Source: Syngnathus acus
Taxonomy: Eukaryota > Chordata > Actinopteri > Syngnathiformes > Syngnathidae
Length of the DNA stretch: 64,000 nt
Reading direction: 5' to 3'
Assembly: GCF_901709675.1 (NCBI RefSeq)
Contig: NC_051099.1
Span: 246,001-310,000 of the forward strand
Shown: positions 44,001-53,710 of the stretch, piece by piece
How the letters are laid out: each line of letters starts with the position of its first letter
Numbering within the stretch: the stretch's first letter is position 1
The notes under the pieces: generated by a model
What the model was told of the DNA's origin: nothing
Database searches by the model: none
The model's input: the letters and a program-made list of their open reading frames with translations, nothing else
Made by a program: the position numbers and the translations under genes

Positions 44001-47000
44001 CGAAGTAAACGACCGACTGACGAGGAATCTCATATCTGCTCGTTATCAGCCAGCACCTCGGGATATAAAAATGTGCGCGAGTCTGGCCGGACGGGCGGGC
44101 GTGTGTCGTGGCCTACAGCAGATCCTCTCACCGGAGCGGCAAGCCGGCCGGGCCAGTTGAATCCAAATTCTCCGAATCTGCAGCTTTGGCGGCTCTCCTA
44201 ATCGGAGGAGGTGCGTGAATTGACCTTGAAAAGCGTGCGACCCGCTAATCCGCCTTTCGGGCTCCATGACGAGCTCCGGCCTGGAGATGACGAGGTGGGT
44301 TCGCTCTTCATTAGCCGCCAATTGAATTTCCTCGGCCCGTGGAGGGAGCCTGTTGGCGCTTCGCTCTCCCTGCTGGAGGTGGCACATTGGCCTCCCCTCG
44401 CATCCTTTCAAGGTGAGCCGAGCTAATGGGCTCGTCTCTCGGCGGATTCCTCTGCTCGCCATCTGTCCTGCGCCCGGCAGGGCTGAGTTGATGAATTCTG
44501 ACCCCGGTGGCAGTTGGACAGCCAAACTGTGAAAACAACCACATGGAGCGTCAAAGCGCTCGCTCGCTCGCCTGCTGTCGGCTCGGGCTCGTATTTGAAG
44601 CAGATAACCACGCGGCTTTATGAGAATGACGTGGCACTTTTGCGGGCGATTGCGTCTTAACCGGCCGGGATAGTCGACATTTTGTAGGCATACAGGCGGA
44701 CATTTTATGAGAATAAACCTTTTTCCTGTTTCCCAAAAAAAGATGAAAATAGTTTTGTACAACTCTATTATTTTTTTTCTATTTCAATACAAATTGCTAG
44801 CAATGTAGCACTTTTTCAAAACGGACGACATTTTAGTCATGACACAAAGGCCATGCAAAATTTGTCTTGGCGGGCCATAGAAAATGATGCGGCGGGCCAC
44901 ATCTGGGGGCCCCGCCGGGCATTGACTTTGAGTTAAACTCGGGATTTTAATTGTGGTTCTTTTTCTTCTCTTTTTCTTACCTGGGCATAGTCTAAGATTT
45001 ATGACGCTCATAGCTTTATCCACGGGCGACACCCTGAAATTGTCCTCTCCTTTCATCAGAATGCCGCTTTCATCATGTTACGGCGGGCGTGACTGCAGAG
45101 TGTGCGTGGAGTCCATGTAAAGGGGGGGGGAAGTAGCAGTCAAAGACGGGGCGGGGGGGGATCTTCCAATTCCCTCCAGACTGGCTTATATCATCACAGA
45201 CGCTCCCTTGGTATTTTTTTTTTTTTTTAAAGCAGCTTCAAAATGCTCCCCGCTTGGCAACCCTATGAAAAAAAAAAACCTGCAGTACAGTATGTGCGGC
45301 ATATTTTGGAGGAATAAATTAGCAGCTCGGCTCTTTGGTGATGGATGCATGCGCCTTTGCGGGAACTAATCCAGCGGTTTGACAAGGAACCGCTGCAGCT
45401 TGTAACGGATTCCGCTGCAAACGGAGACGAATTGAATGGCCCACTGAAAGGGATGGTCCTCCTCTGTTGTTAGGCCAATAAAAAGACTATTTGGCCATCA
45501 ACGTCCATTACGCATTAGCGCCAGATGCAGCTGATTGAACGCGTCAAGCATGGCCGGCCGGCCAGACAAATGAACTGTGATGGACAGAAGGTTGGCTCCG
45601 AAAAAGAAGGCAGCGTTTCAGGTCCTGCATAAAGGAGCCTTTAAGAGAGTCCACACACATGAGGCGGGTTATGGCGCCTAATATAGACTAATGCGTTTCC
45701 CGACGGGTGTGTGCCCGCTCTCAATTAGCGTGATTTCAAGCCTCGCCAATTGTCCAAGCCCTCTCCCAATTCATCGCGGGCGGGCAAATGAAGCATAAAT
45801 AATGAGACGCCGTGAACCTTCCTCGCCATGTGAACATGGAACGGCGGCCGGCCGCTTCCTCCCGTCTCGCTTATGCCAGAATCAGCCCGCCTGATCTTTA
45901 ACCCAAATGGATCTCCTAATGGCTTGTCACTAATGGCCTGACCTTCTTTTTTTCTTATCCCTCCTCGCTCAGGAGACATTTGCTTTTTTCGGCAGACCGA
46001 CCGCGACAACAAACGACACCATTATACCATGATATTGAGGGCATAAGTTAGACATTTGGGGCTTATGTTGGGTACATGGTCCCAAATAGGACCCTTAGGA
46101 TTAAGTGGCAGAGGCTTGTTTCTTCCTGCTGCCATTCTTTTTCAAAACGTCACCGGCCTCACTGCGGTCATACACGAGCAATGACATCATCAAATCATCT
46201 GATTGGTCGATGCTATGTCTGATTTGATGGGCCCCTGTAAAAATGTGCCACATTAAACCGAATCGTATCGCTTTGGGGAAATGATAGAAGCTATTAAAGA
46301 GCCACTAAGGAGAAACGAGAAGATGGGTCAAGTCACGAGAAGGCTCGGAAGACGTCGCCGGAGGTTCTGTTGGTTTTGGCTGGTCCCGCTGTCCGTCGGG
46401 ATCAGCGACGCCTTCCCGAGAGCCGGCGCTGCCGAGTGGCATCAAGCCAGATGAGCAAACGCAAAGAAGCAAGCCAGGCCAGGCCAGGCCAGGCGAGACG
46501 AGACGCCGTCGAGTCAGTGCCCAGATAAAACCAGCCTGCGTGTCATCCTAGCAGCGGGAGTTTCTCCTTTAATGGTTTGCAAGGACCGTTGCTTGTCCTC
46601 CACCCTGTCCTCTGATATTCAGAATCCAATTAGTAGATGTGTTGCGAGGGTGGTGGTGGAGGGAGGGGGGGGCCCTTTACTGACAGCGGGCCATTTGTAA
46701 GAACTGCTATCAAGCAGGAACACCGACTGGGCTAATATTTTATTAATGAGGGCTCGGAATGTGCAAATAACCCCAAACATTGAAAGGAGATTTTCAGACA
46801 TGTTTTGAAACAAAAACATGCACTTGTTTTGGTCTCAAGATTTAAACAGCACTTCAAGTCTGATACTTGTGTGTTTGTTTGCGTGTAGGGGAGGCAGTGC
46901 TCAGGAATAGTCGATGAAGGCAGGTAGTAAACAAGAAAGCACAGGGCCTGGCAGACCATCCGACGTGATGGATAGCAAATAGGACAGGACAGGACAGGAG

Positions 47001-50000
47001 TCATATCGAAATGTGCGACGAGTCGCTAGGAAGGAACGAGACAGGGCTATGAGCATTGTTAGCCGGACCCTGTTAGCAACAGACACTAGCCTCAGCAGAC
47101 AGGACAGGACAGGACAGGACACGGGTGGTGAGCTATTCCATGCCAGGTCAGGACAGGATAGAAAAAAGGCAATAGGACAGAATAGGACAGGAATGTGAGC
47201 CAGGAAAGGTCAAGCAGTGCCAACCTCCTTGTTAAGAATGAGTGCTAATGAGAGTCTAGCTGGGTAACTGGAAGCGACCAAATCCCGTCGCCACGCGTCT
47301 GCTGCCGAGACGTGTGAGCCAGTCAATCATTCATTTGCAATGATCGATCAAGCGACTATGAAGAGACGGATGGACGGGGGGGGGCCAAACCAACGGCAGG
47401 CGTCCTCCACCGTGCCGTGACTCGCTTTGGCCCGCGTTTTTACGAGACGAGGCTTGTTGGGGGCGCTTGTATATGCCCCCTTTATTAAATTAGCACTAAA
47501 AAAGACAGAGCGGGCGAGCGAGCAGTTTGTTTGTTTCGCCTCGTCAAAATGACGGTGTGGAATGAATCACGACCTCCAGACGTGAAGATTTGGTTGCAGC
47601 AAGCTAGGGAGGGAGGGAGGGAGGGGGAATTGATTTGCGTGAAGGCGACACAGAGGAGGAAAGCCTGGCACTTAGAGGCCATTTTGTTTTGCTTGATTGA
47701 TGCTTGTCGACAAAAATGGGAACCTGCGTCTACAAGTGAATTGTGGAAGACTTTGCACCTTTTTCTGTTTTTTTTTTTTTTTTTTTTTAATTTGATTTAT
47801 TTTTTTTATTTGTGACACCTCAAATAAAAAAAGCGTTGGCTTCCTCCAATGCCCCTGGCCTCCGTTAGCCACGTAGCAAATACGTTTGTGATCAAGCAGT
47901 CTGTTGCTGAATACTGAGCATTGCAAGCCTTGCTCCTGTGCCCGCCCGCAATGTTTATGCATGCATCTTTTTTTTTTTTTTGTCTTCCACTTGGATGCTT
48001 TTCAGTTTCCCTATAGTCCAACGACAGCAGTAAAAAAGCAAAAAATCAGCAGATTGCAGAAAAGTTTGTGAAAAGAAGTTTGTGAGTGAGTTATGATAAG
48101 AAAGGCCAAAAGGGAATATTTTACGTTTGGAGCAGGTGGCGCTGCCAGATGTCTTATTTAATGATGATAGTTAACTTTCTTTTTTTTATCTTTTGTCACA
48201 GTGTAGTAAGGCGCTGTTAAAGATTGAAGTCACCCAAATGCTGCTTTGAATACTGAAACCATTTTTTAAATTTTTTTTTTTTTAACAGTAGCCATTAAGT
48301 CTGGTGATCCTTTTGTTGAATCAGCATTGTGGTCATGATTTCCAAAAATTTCTCACAGTGCACCTGAAGGGGCCGCTGGATGAGTACATGGTCCGCCTGC
48401 CCAAAGTACGCATCCTGAGGAGCGAGAAAAGGGAAGGTCTGATCCGGACACGTCTGCTGGGCGCCGCCGCTTCCAAAGGCGAGGTCATCACCTTCCTGGA
48501 TTCTCATTGCGAGGCTAACGTCAACTGGTTGCCTCCGCTACTCGGTGAGGGAAGAAAAGAAAAAAAAAAAGTCGCACATCCTTAAAAATACACCTTGCTT
48601 CTCAGATCGGATCGCCCAGGACCGGAAGACCATCGTGTGCCCGATGATCGACGTGATCGACCACGACAACTTTGGCTACGAGATGCAAGCGGGCGACGCC
48701 ATGCGCGGCGCCTTTGACTGGGAAATGTACTACAAGCGCATCCCCATCCCCGCCCGCTTGCAGAAGGACGACCCCAGCGAGCCCTTTGAGTGAGTGGCGC
48801 TTCCTGAAACTTTCGGGAGAGAACTCGCCAAAGTGCGTGTTAACAGTGATGGGAAAATGAAGCTTCAAATTTGCTTCATGAACCAGTTGTAGTTTTTGAC
48901 TCCTCCAGGTGGTTTCAATGAAACCGCCCGCCATGGTGTGGCCATGATGTTATGACCGTGCCTTGAAACTGGTACGGGAAACCAAAAAGTTGCACACCAG
49001 TTGGAATCAATCCTCATTTCTTGGAATTAGTTGTCTCATCTCGCCTGGCGAGATGACCTTCATCAGTGCAAATCCAATCGGAGTCGCAAACCCATCAAGC
49101 CCCTACCTCAATGTCAAAGGAGCAGAAATAGAAAGCATGGAGTCGGCCGTTTCTAATTAAATCTCGCAATATTCACGGGCCGTTGAGTCAAATCTCGTTC
49201 CCCTTTCAAGTGCGATGACACTGACATCGGCCGGCCTGTCGATATGCTGATGTCTTCGTCCCAATAACAGGCGGCAGCTAGCGCAAGACGCTAACGGATG
49301 TGCTCTATTTTGTTTGATTTTTTGGGGGGATTTAGGTCTCCGGTCATGGCAGGAGGCCTGTTCGCCATTGATAGAAAGTGGTTCTGGGAGCTGGGGGGCT
49401 ACGACACGGGTCTGGAGATCTGGGGAGGAGAGCAGTACGAGATCTCCTTCAAGGTAAACAGCAGCAGATTCTCCAAAAGCAAATGATGGATCAAAGATGG
49501 CGCGGCGCGGCGCGGCCCGTCCAGGCGCAACGTGGGTCATGCGCAATAATGTCAAACGCAGCTTTTCCCGCCAGTGTTCTCCTTTCAGCTCTTGTTAGAA
49601 TGGAAGCCAAGCGACTTGACATCAATCACGCTCACGGCGCCGTATTATTCGATTGAGCGTTTGTTTGCCGTTTCAACGTGAATTATTCCGTTTAACTCGG
49701 TCAGCATGCTAAGAAGCCGTGCCGTCGCTCTTCCAGTCAGTCGAGCGAGCTGGCCGCGTAATCGAATTGCACTTTGAACGAGTGCCTCGCTTTTGTCGTC
49801 TCGCTTAATCACACCACCCCTTGGGGGGAGGCTGATGCGATGGGACGGATGACGCGGCGCAAGAGCAAATGTTTGCCGCTTTTGTTCGGATTATGAATTG
49901 AACCGTCAAATGGAACTCGGTTTCCTCTTTGTACGAAGCCGTTTGTCGGGCGGGATAGCGGAAAAATTAGCGATGGGCTAGTTGCAAAGTCTATCGGAAA

Positions 50001-51684
50001 GCAATAGGTGCAGATTTCCACACTCGTAGCAAATCACAAAGAGTGAGCCGCCAGCGAGTGACGGCGACTTGTTACCACGCTCAGGTCTGGATGTGCGGCG
50101 GTCGCATGGAGGACATCCCGTGCTCCAGGGTGGGACACATCTACAGGAAGTACGTCCCCTATAAGGTGCCCGGAGGGGTCAGCCTGGCCAGGGTGAGTCT
50201 GGCTCATTTTGTATCGCCGTTTTGTACGCGGGCCAAGGCTCACAGCAGCGTCGCTCTTCTCGCAGAACCTGAAGCGCGTGGCCGAGGTGTGGATGGACGA
50301 GTACGCCGACTACATCTACCGGCGGCAGCCCGAGTACCGCCACCTGTCCGCCGGCGACATGACGGCGCAGAAGGAGCTGAGGAGACGCCTGGGCTGCAAG
50401 AACTTCAAGTGGTTCATGAGCGAGGTGGCCTGGGATCTGCCCGAGCACTACCCGCCCGTGGAGCCTCCCGCCGCCGCCTGGGGCGAGGTAAACCAATTTT
50501 GTTGCCGTCGAAGCCCTTCTCGGACATTTGCTACCACGCCCTATCTTGGCAGATACGAAACCAGGCTAGCGGCATGTGTATGGAGACCAAGCACTTTGTG
50601 TCGGGGAGCCCCATCCGCCTGGAAAGCTGCGGAAAGGTCCGGGAGGAGTTCAGCTGGACCCACGGGCAGGTGAGTGAGTGAGTGAGTGAGTGAGTGAGTG
50701 AGTGAGTGAGTGAGTGAGTGAGTGAGTGAGTGAGTGAGTGAGTGAGTGAGTGAGTGAGTGAGTGAGTGAGTGAGTGAGTGAGTGAGTGAGTGAGTGAGTG
50801 AGTGAGTGAGTGAGAAGCCAAAGTTAACACAACCAAATGGGAAAAATATTAAAGCCAATGTTGTACTTCAAGTCAATTGTTCTGTAACTGCGAAGATTCT
50901 CAAAAAAAACAAAAGTGTTTGGACCAAAATGTCAACACATTTTTCACTCTGAAAAGCTTGACAAAAACTTGATGCTCCAAAACAAACGAGTAGAAAGTGA
51001 GCAAAAAAACAAGTGATTCATTGTTTGAGGAGAAAAAAAAAAGAATGATAATCCCAACTGGCTCAGTAAAAGTTGAACAAAGACTTAAGCCATGAAACAG
51101 GCAAGTTGCGGGACACTCAAATTAGCCGCCATCGCAAGTTGAATGACTTGGACAAGTCGCATATTACTTTGAGATAGGCACACTTGAATTGTTGATACGC
51201 TTTCCCATTGTCGATGCACTAAATTTGTCCCTCAGGAAATTGCGTTTCGACATCCAAACACACACGCACGCACGCACGCACGCTTTGAGCGTGATTAAGT
51301 TGACACGCTCCCGCAGGAGCGTGTTTGTTTGCAGATGTGTAACTCCAGTTCAGAGAAGGAGCCGAATAGATTGCGCGTCTGCTTTTGTTTCCGCCGCCCA
51401 AAACGGACGGACGGCAGCTTAGCTGACGCTCAAATTGCTTTCAAGCGCCGACTCTTTGTTGTTTAATCGATGTCACGGCGCCACGTCTCTGTTCGGCCAG
51501 GAGTGACGCATATCGCAGGGAGGACTTTGTTGCCTTTTGTCCAAAAACTGCTCAATGGAGGAGGCTAAAGTCAATCCATGGAAAGTGTTCTGGCCACAAC
51601 GTGAAATTAGGTGGACAAAAAGAAAGTCTCAAGGGCCGATGAACAACTCACCGATATTTGAGTGTAGCGTGATAAAAAAAAAAA

Positions 51685-51721
<37 letters not shown>

Positions 51722-52166
51722 TTCAGAGGTCGTGACCCCAGCACAATTTAGCGCATCCCTCACTCCTGGCAGGTGTTCACGTTTGGTTGGCGCGAGGACA
51801 TCCGCGTGGGCGACCCCATGCACACCAAGAAGGTGTGCTTTGACGCCGTCTCCCACAGCAGCCCTGTCACGCTGTACGACTGTCACGGCATGAAAGGAAA
51901 CCAGCTCTGGCGCTACCGCAAGGTACGTAGGAATAAGCCCCGCCCCGCCCCCCCTTCGTCACCGATTGGCTCATAGGAGTGTCGCCCGGCAGGATAAGAG
52001 CTTGTACCACCCGGTGAGCAACAGCTGCGTGGACAGCGACGTGGCCGAGCACCGTCTCTACATGAACACGTGTAACCCGTCCTCGCCCAGCCAGCGTTGG
52101 CTCTTTGAGAAGACCAACGGCACTGTGCTGGAGCGCTTCAACCGTGGCGGCGCCGCCGCACATTGA
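31949..52166 (+). CDS. galnt10: galnt10 copy B, complete 12-exon gene
   Basis: Polypeptide GalNAc-transferase 10, a Golgi type II membrane enzyme of mucin-type O-glycosylation; GALNT10 is known to prefer partly glycosylated peptides. The coding join is 31949-32113, 42135-42237, 42300-42438, 43556-43722, 48359-48544, 48606-48789, 49336-49453, 50085-50192, 50266-50487, 50553-50669, 51773-51922, 51993-52166: 1833 nt, 610 residues (human about 603). Order: cytosolic tail and signal anchor (residues 1-30, [20 protein letters not shown]), stem to about 89, catalytic domain about 90-464 with DSH at 239-241 and WGGE at 344-347, lectin domain 465-610 with CFD 525-527, QLW 547-549 and QRW 587-589. The N-terminus [10 protein letters not shown] matches remembered human GALNT10. 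Oddity: exon 3 reads about 16 residues in a shifted frame (see findings), so activity is uncertain. Confidence 0.94.
32190..32222. repeat. (TAGG)n tetranucleotide array
   Basis: About eight GTAG units, 75 bp downstream of exon 1. Confidence 0.95.
33822..33890. repeat. 8-bp tandem repeat (TGGTCGTC)n
   Basis: About eight near-perfect units of an unusual octamer. Confidence 0.95.
35969..36104. mobile_element. hAT-like non-autonomous element, 136 bp
   Basis: Terminal inverted repeats: CACGGGTGTCAAACTCA at 35969-35985 and TGAGTTTGACACCCCTG at 36088-36104, complementary over 17 bp with one mismatch. The interior has GGGCCCGGGGGCTCGTCGC and a complementary GC-rich stretch. CAG-type ends with GGTGTCAAACTCA recall hAT-derived miniature elements of fish, from memory. 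A clear 8-bp target duplication was not seen. A second, degraded copy lies at 44857-44932. Confidence 0.6.
38001..38072. repeat. (TGGC)n tetranucleotide array
   Basis: About 18 units in intron 1 of copy B. Confidence 0.97.
40399..40709. repeat. 51-55-bp minisatellite, about 6 units
   Basis: The unit contains GTGTCTTTGCCTGTCTCGTC, GTTGGTTGCGTGTGACTCGC and CCACAGACGGA. Units differ mainly by a 4-bp CGGA duplication near their end and by small deletions in the last unit. Open frames inside it on both strands are repeat artefacts. Confidence 0.93.
41071..41180 (+). repeat. Decayed 5' part of a common teleost dispersed repeat
   Basis: TGCTTAGCACATCTGACGTA, then CAGTTCTGAGGTTTTGGG, TTTGAATCTCGG, and further on AAATGTAATTGGTGACTCC. 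From memory this is the 5' half of the same abundant fish repeat whose 3' half appears at 13163-13249 (TTAGCACGTCTGCCTCACAG, then GGGTTCGAATCTCGG). The tRNA-like TTTGAATC word belongs to this repeat, not to a tRNA gene. Confidence 0.5.
42135..42237 (+). CDS. galnt10: galnt10 copy B exon 2 (stem)
   Basis: 103 nt between TTTTCCAG and donor GTGGGT. Encodes [18 protein letters not shown] followed by [22 protein letters not shown]-x-x-AI-x-RDA matches human GALNT10, so this is the stem-to-catalytic junction. It leaves in phase 1. Intron 2 is only 62 bp. Confidence 0.88.
42300..42438 (+). CDS. galnt10: galnt10 copy B exon 3, with compensated frameshift
   Basis: 139 nt, the same length as copy A exon 3. 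Reads [18 protein letters not shown] and [13 protein letters not shown] as expected. An extra base at about 42391-42393 then shifts the frame, so the end reads [16 protein letters not shown] instead of [16 protein letters not shown]. The donor GTGAGT at 42439 lies one base earlier than in copy A, which brings exon 4 back into frame. The alternative donor GTTGCG at 42443 is much weaker. The exon boundaries are solid; the protein sequence of the last 16 residues is not. Confidence 0.8.
42439..43555. other. Intron 3 of galnt10 copy B
   Basis: 1.1 kb. 42455-42725 is loaded with AGCTA/TAGCT words (cryptic repeat). A G run lies at 42858-42873 and a C run at about 43286. The rest is unrecognised. 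Confidence 0.7.
42455..42725. repeat. Cryptic AGCTA/CTAGC-rich sequence
   Basis: About a dozen AGCTA, GCTAGC or TAGCT words at irregular spacing in 270 bp. It looks like a badly decayed short-unit tandem repeat. No consensus unit can be aligned by eye. Confidence 0.3.
43556..43722 (+). CDS. galnt10: galnt10 copy B exon 4
   Basis: 167 nt; acceptor CACGTTAG, donor GTAAGG. Encodes [18 protein letters not shown] and [20 protein letters not shown] through VDDFSNK. Only 3 of 167 bases differ from copy A, and the identity reaches about 13 bases into the upstream intron. Confidence 0.95.
44857..44932. mobile_element. Degraded second copy of the 35969-36104 element, reverse orientation
   Basis: AAATTTGTCTTGGCGGGCCA, then GAAAATGATGCGGCGGGCC, then GGGGGCCCCGCCGGGC and ATTGACTTTGAG align in order with the reverse complement of the 136-bp element (CAATTTGTCCAGGCGGGCC, GAAAATGATGCGACGAGCC, CCTGAGTTTGACACC). 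The outer ends are lost or mutated. Confidence 0.5.
46980..47121. repeat. Two short (AGGAC)n clusters
   Basis: Runs of AGGAC at 46980-46999 and 47100-47121, with more AGGACAG words to about 47190. They are separated by unique sequence. Confidence 0.8.
48359..48544 (+). CDS. galnt10: galnt10 copy B exon 5 (DSH exon)
   Basis: 186 nt; donor GTGAGG. Encodes [18 protein letters not shown] and [17 protein letters not shown]; Asp239 and His241 are the metal ligands. About 20 base differences from copy A, including RSEKREG for RTKKREG and AAASKGE for AGAAKAQ. The downstream intron is 61 bp. Confidence 0.96.
48606..48789 (+). CDS. galnt10: galnt10 copy B exon 6
   Basis: 184 nt; donor GTGAGT. Encodes [36 protein letters not shown] and DPSEPFE. 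About 7 differences from copy A, with an identical stretch of at least 80 bases in the second half. The identity extends about 11 bases into intron 6. Confidence 0.96.
49336..49453 (+). CDS. galnt10: galnt10 copy B exon 7 (WGGE exon)
   Basis: 118 nt, after acceptor GGATTTAG. Encodes [18 protein letters not shown] and [15 protein letters not shown] (WGGE at residues 344-347). About 16 differences from copy A. Confidence 0.96.
50085..50192 (+). CDS. galnt10: galnt10 copy B exon 8
   Basis: 108 nt. [18 protein letters not shown] and [17 protein letters not shown], nearly identical to human GALNT10. Donor is GTGAGT. Confidence 0.96.
50266..50487 (+). CDS. galnt10: galnt10 copy B exon 9
   Basis: 222 nt, after a 73-bp intron. 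[34 protein letters not shown] and [12 protein letters not shown]: end of the catalytic domain and linker to the lectin domain. Confidence 0.96.
50553..50669 (+). CDS. galnt10: galnt10 copy B exon 10 (lectin alpha repeat)
   Basis: 117 nt. [18 protein letters not shown], ending FSWTHGQ. Its last codon CAG abuts a (GTGA)n array, so the donor GTGAGT is the first of many identical sites. Confidence 0.93.
50670..50814. repeat. (GTGA)n array containing the exon 10 splice donor
   Basis: 145 bp, about 36 perfect units, starting exactly at the exon-intron junction of copy B exon 10. Every unit recreates GTGAGT, the ideal 5' splice site. Confidence 0.97.
50815..51772. other. Rest of intron 10, galnt10 copy B
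   Basis: Contains (GCAC)n at 51265-51284 and a compound (TA)n(CA)n at 51684-51721 preceded by an A run. The homologous intron of copy A is just 70 bp. Nothing else was recognised. Confidence 0.75.
51684..51721. repeat. Compound (TA)n(CA)n microsatellite
   Basis: About eight TA units running into about ten CA units, directly after an A11 run. Confidence 0.95.
51773..51922 (+). CDS. galnt10: galnt10 copy B exon 11 (lectin beta repeat)
   Basis: 150 nt. [36 protein letters not shown] and [11 protein letters not shown], very close to human GALNT10 and with the beta-repeat CFD and QLW intact. Confidence 0.96.
51993..52166 (+). CDS. galnt10: galnt10 copy B exon 12, stop codon
   Basis: 174 nt including [19 protein letters not shown] and [18 protein letters not shown]: lectin gamma repeat with CVD and QRW, a potential N-glycosylation site NGT, and a tail RGGAAAH nine bases longer than in copy A. 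Confidence 0.95.
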   Translation, partial: DKSLYHPVSNSCVDSDVAEHRLYMNTCNPSSPSQRWLFEKTNGTVLERFNRGGAAAH

Positions 52167-53710
52167 ACACCGCCTAGCTGGTACCGTCCGCTGCTGCCGT
52201 TTACGCTCCGTCCTGGGGTGGGCCCCGAGTTTGGTTGATGGGATTTAGCGATGCATTCCTACTCCTGCCTATCCCCCCCCCCCCCCCCCCCGCCTTATTT
52301 TTCCTGCCTTTTTCTTCACCGCCGAGTTCCTTATCTCGTCCTGACGAGGAGTGGGCGGCTTCGCCGAGCAGAAGCGTTTGTGAATGCACCCCACCTTCAT
52401 CCTTCACCCACCCCCCTTGCCGTGGCTTTCCTATTTTTATTTTTTCATTTCTTGACGCTCTCATGTCCCTCGTCACAGGCGGATGAGCGTGGGGTCGCCC
52501 CCGCCCCGCCCCGTCCCGCCCCGCTTGTCGTGTGATTGGCAGGTGGGATGGGGCGACACGGGCGGGAGAGGGAGGAAGGGCGACTTTAATGCACTTGTGA
52601 TACACTTGAATGAAATCTTAGTGCCTTGCTGAACATTTTAGATGTGTGCGCTACGCACGCATGTGTGTGCGCGTGTGTGGTCAGAGTGCGACAGTGAAAA
52701 TGATTTGACCGAGGAACAGTGAAAGCACCGCCTCCCAGACTGAACCGAGTGTTGCGCGTCAGAATGTTCCAAGTTTGGGAAGCTTAGTATGTGGCCCTGT
52801 TGAATCAGTTCCACATGCCAGTGACTTTTGCATTTTGCACATTGCTCCACGGGTTCCCGCGTGCGTTCGCTGCCAGACGATTTCCAAGCGGCGCTCGCTC
52901 TTGGCAGCTGTTTGAGAGCACTTATCTTTCAAGACCCACAAAATATTAGCAGCAAACAACAAAAGATAGAACGGATGCTTTCCTTTTAACCTGGGAAAAA
53001 AATAAAACCATATTCTGTCCTGTTGTCAGTGGAGCATGGTATTTCACTAAAAATACTGGCTTCTGACCATACAGGGGAGAAAACACAAAAACATTAGTTT
53101 AACATTCACTTTTGGGGATGGGTCCTTTCTCGAGTCCTGGTCTACTAAACATTCCTACTTCATTTTGTGTCCCTTGATAAAACTTGCATTAGTAATGTTT
53201 TCCCAACCCTCCAAGGGGCGCTACCGAGCGAGTTTCGGGGTCGTCTGAAATGCAGTTTCACCCGAATAAACAAGCGTGGCAAAAGCGGTGAATTGACGCC
53301 ACGCATAAAAGGCTTTTTTTTCCCCCCAAGTAACTAATTTTGCCTGTTTTTATTTTCCCCAAAAACGTGATGCGTTGGTTTTGCCCAAAACTCTTGGTAA
53401 AGTTAATATGCAAATTTGCGGCCATCTCAATCATTTAGTTCTCCTCCCTGGTTAATGTGCGAACGAAACAATTCAGCAAAGAAACAAATGTTTTGCGTGC
53501 GTTTGTCATGTGACCAATGTGTGTGTCGCCAACTTTGTACGGTGGTTAATACAACATCTTGATGATTTTCTACTGATGTTGCAAAAAAGTGGTTTAAAAA
53601 AAGTTTATTTAGCTATTTAACAAAGTGTACAATGAAACTGGAGTTGTATGATATTTTTGCTGAAATTGTAAAAACAAAAGAAACAAAATAAAAAGTTTCT
53701 ATATTTGAAC
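52167..53710 (+). other. Probable 3' UTR of galnt10 copy B
   Basis: AATAAA hexamers occur at 53001-53006, 53265-53270 and 53687-53692. The last sits in an A/T-rich stretch (ACAAAATAAAAAGTTTC) typical of a gene end. A run of C lies at about 52270-52290. No other gene is visible in the interval. The end point is inferred. Confidence 0.4.

Larger units (their letters stand above)
43723..48358. other. Intron 4 of galnt10 copy B (4.6 kb)
   Basis: Contains the second hAT-like copy (44857-44932), short T and G homopolymers around 45120-45240, (AGGAC)n clusters at 46980-46999 and 47100-47121, a T run near 47770-47788 and T runs near 47967 and 48270. A 238-codon minus-strand open frame at 44046-44762 is judged spurious. 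Confidence 0.75.

Noticed and set aside
44046-44762. 238-codon minus-strand open frame in intron 4 of copy B
   Set aside because: Composition is Arg/Pro/Gly-rich, as expected of GC-rich intron. There is no domain, and it ends within a region rich in short G and T runs. Length alone is not evidence.
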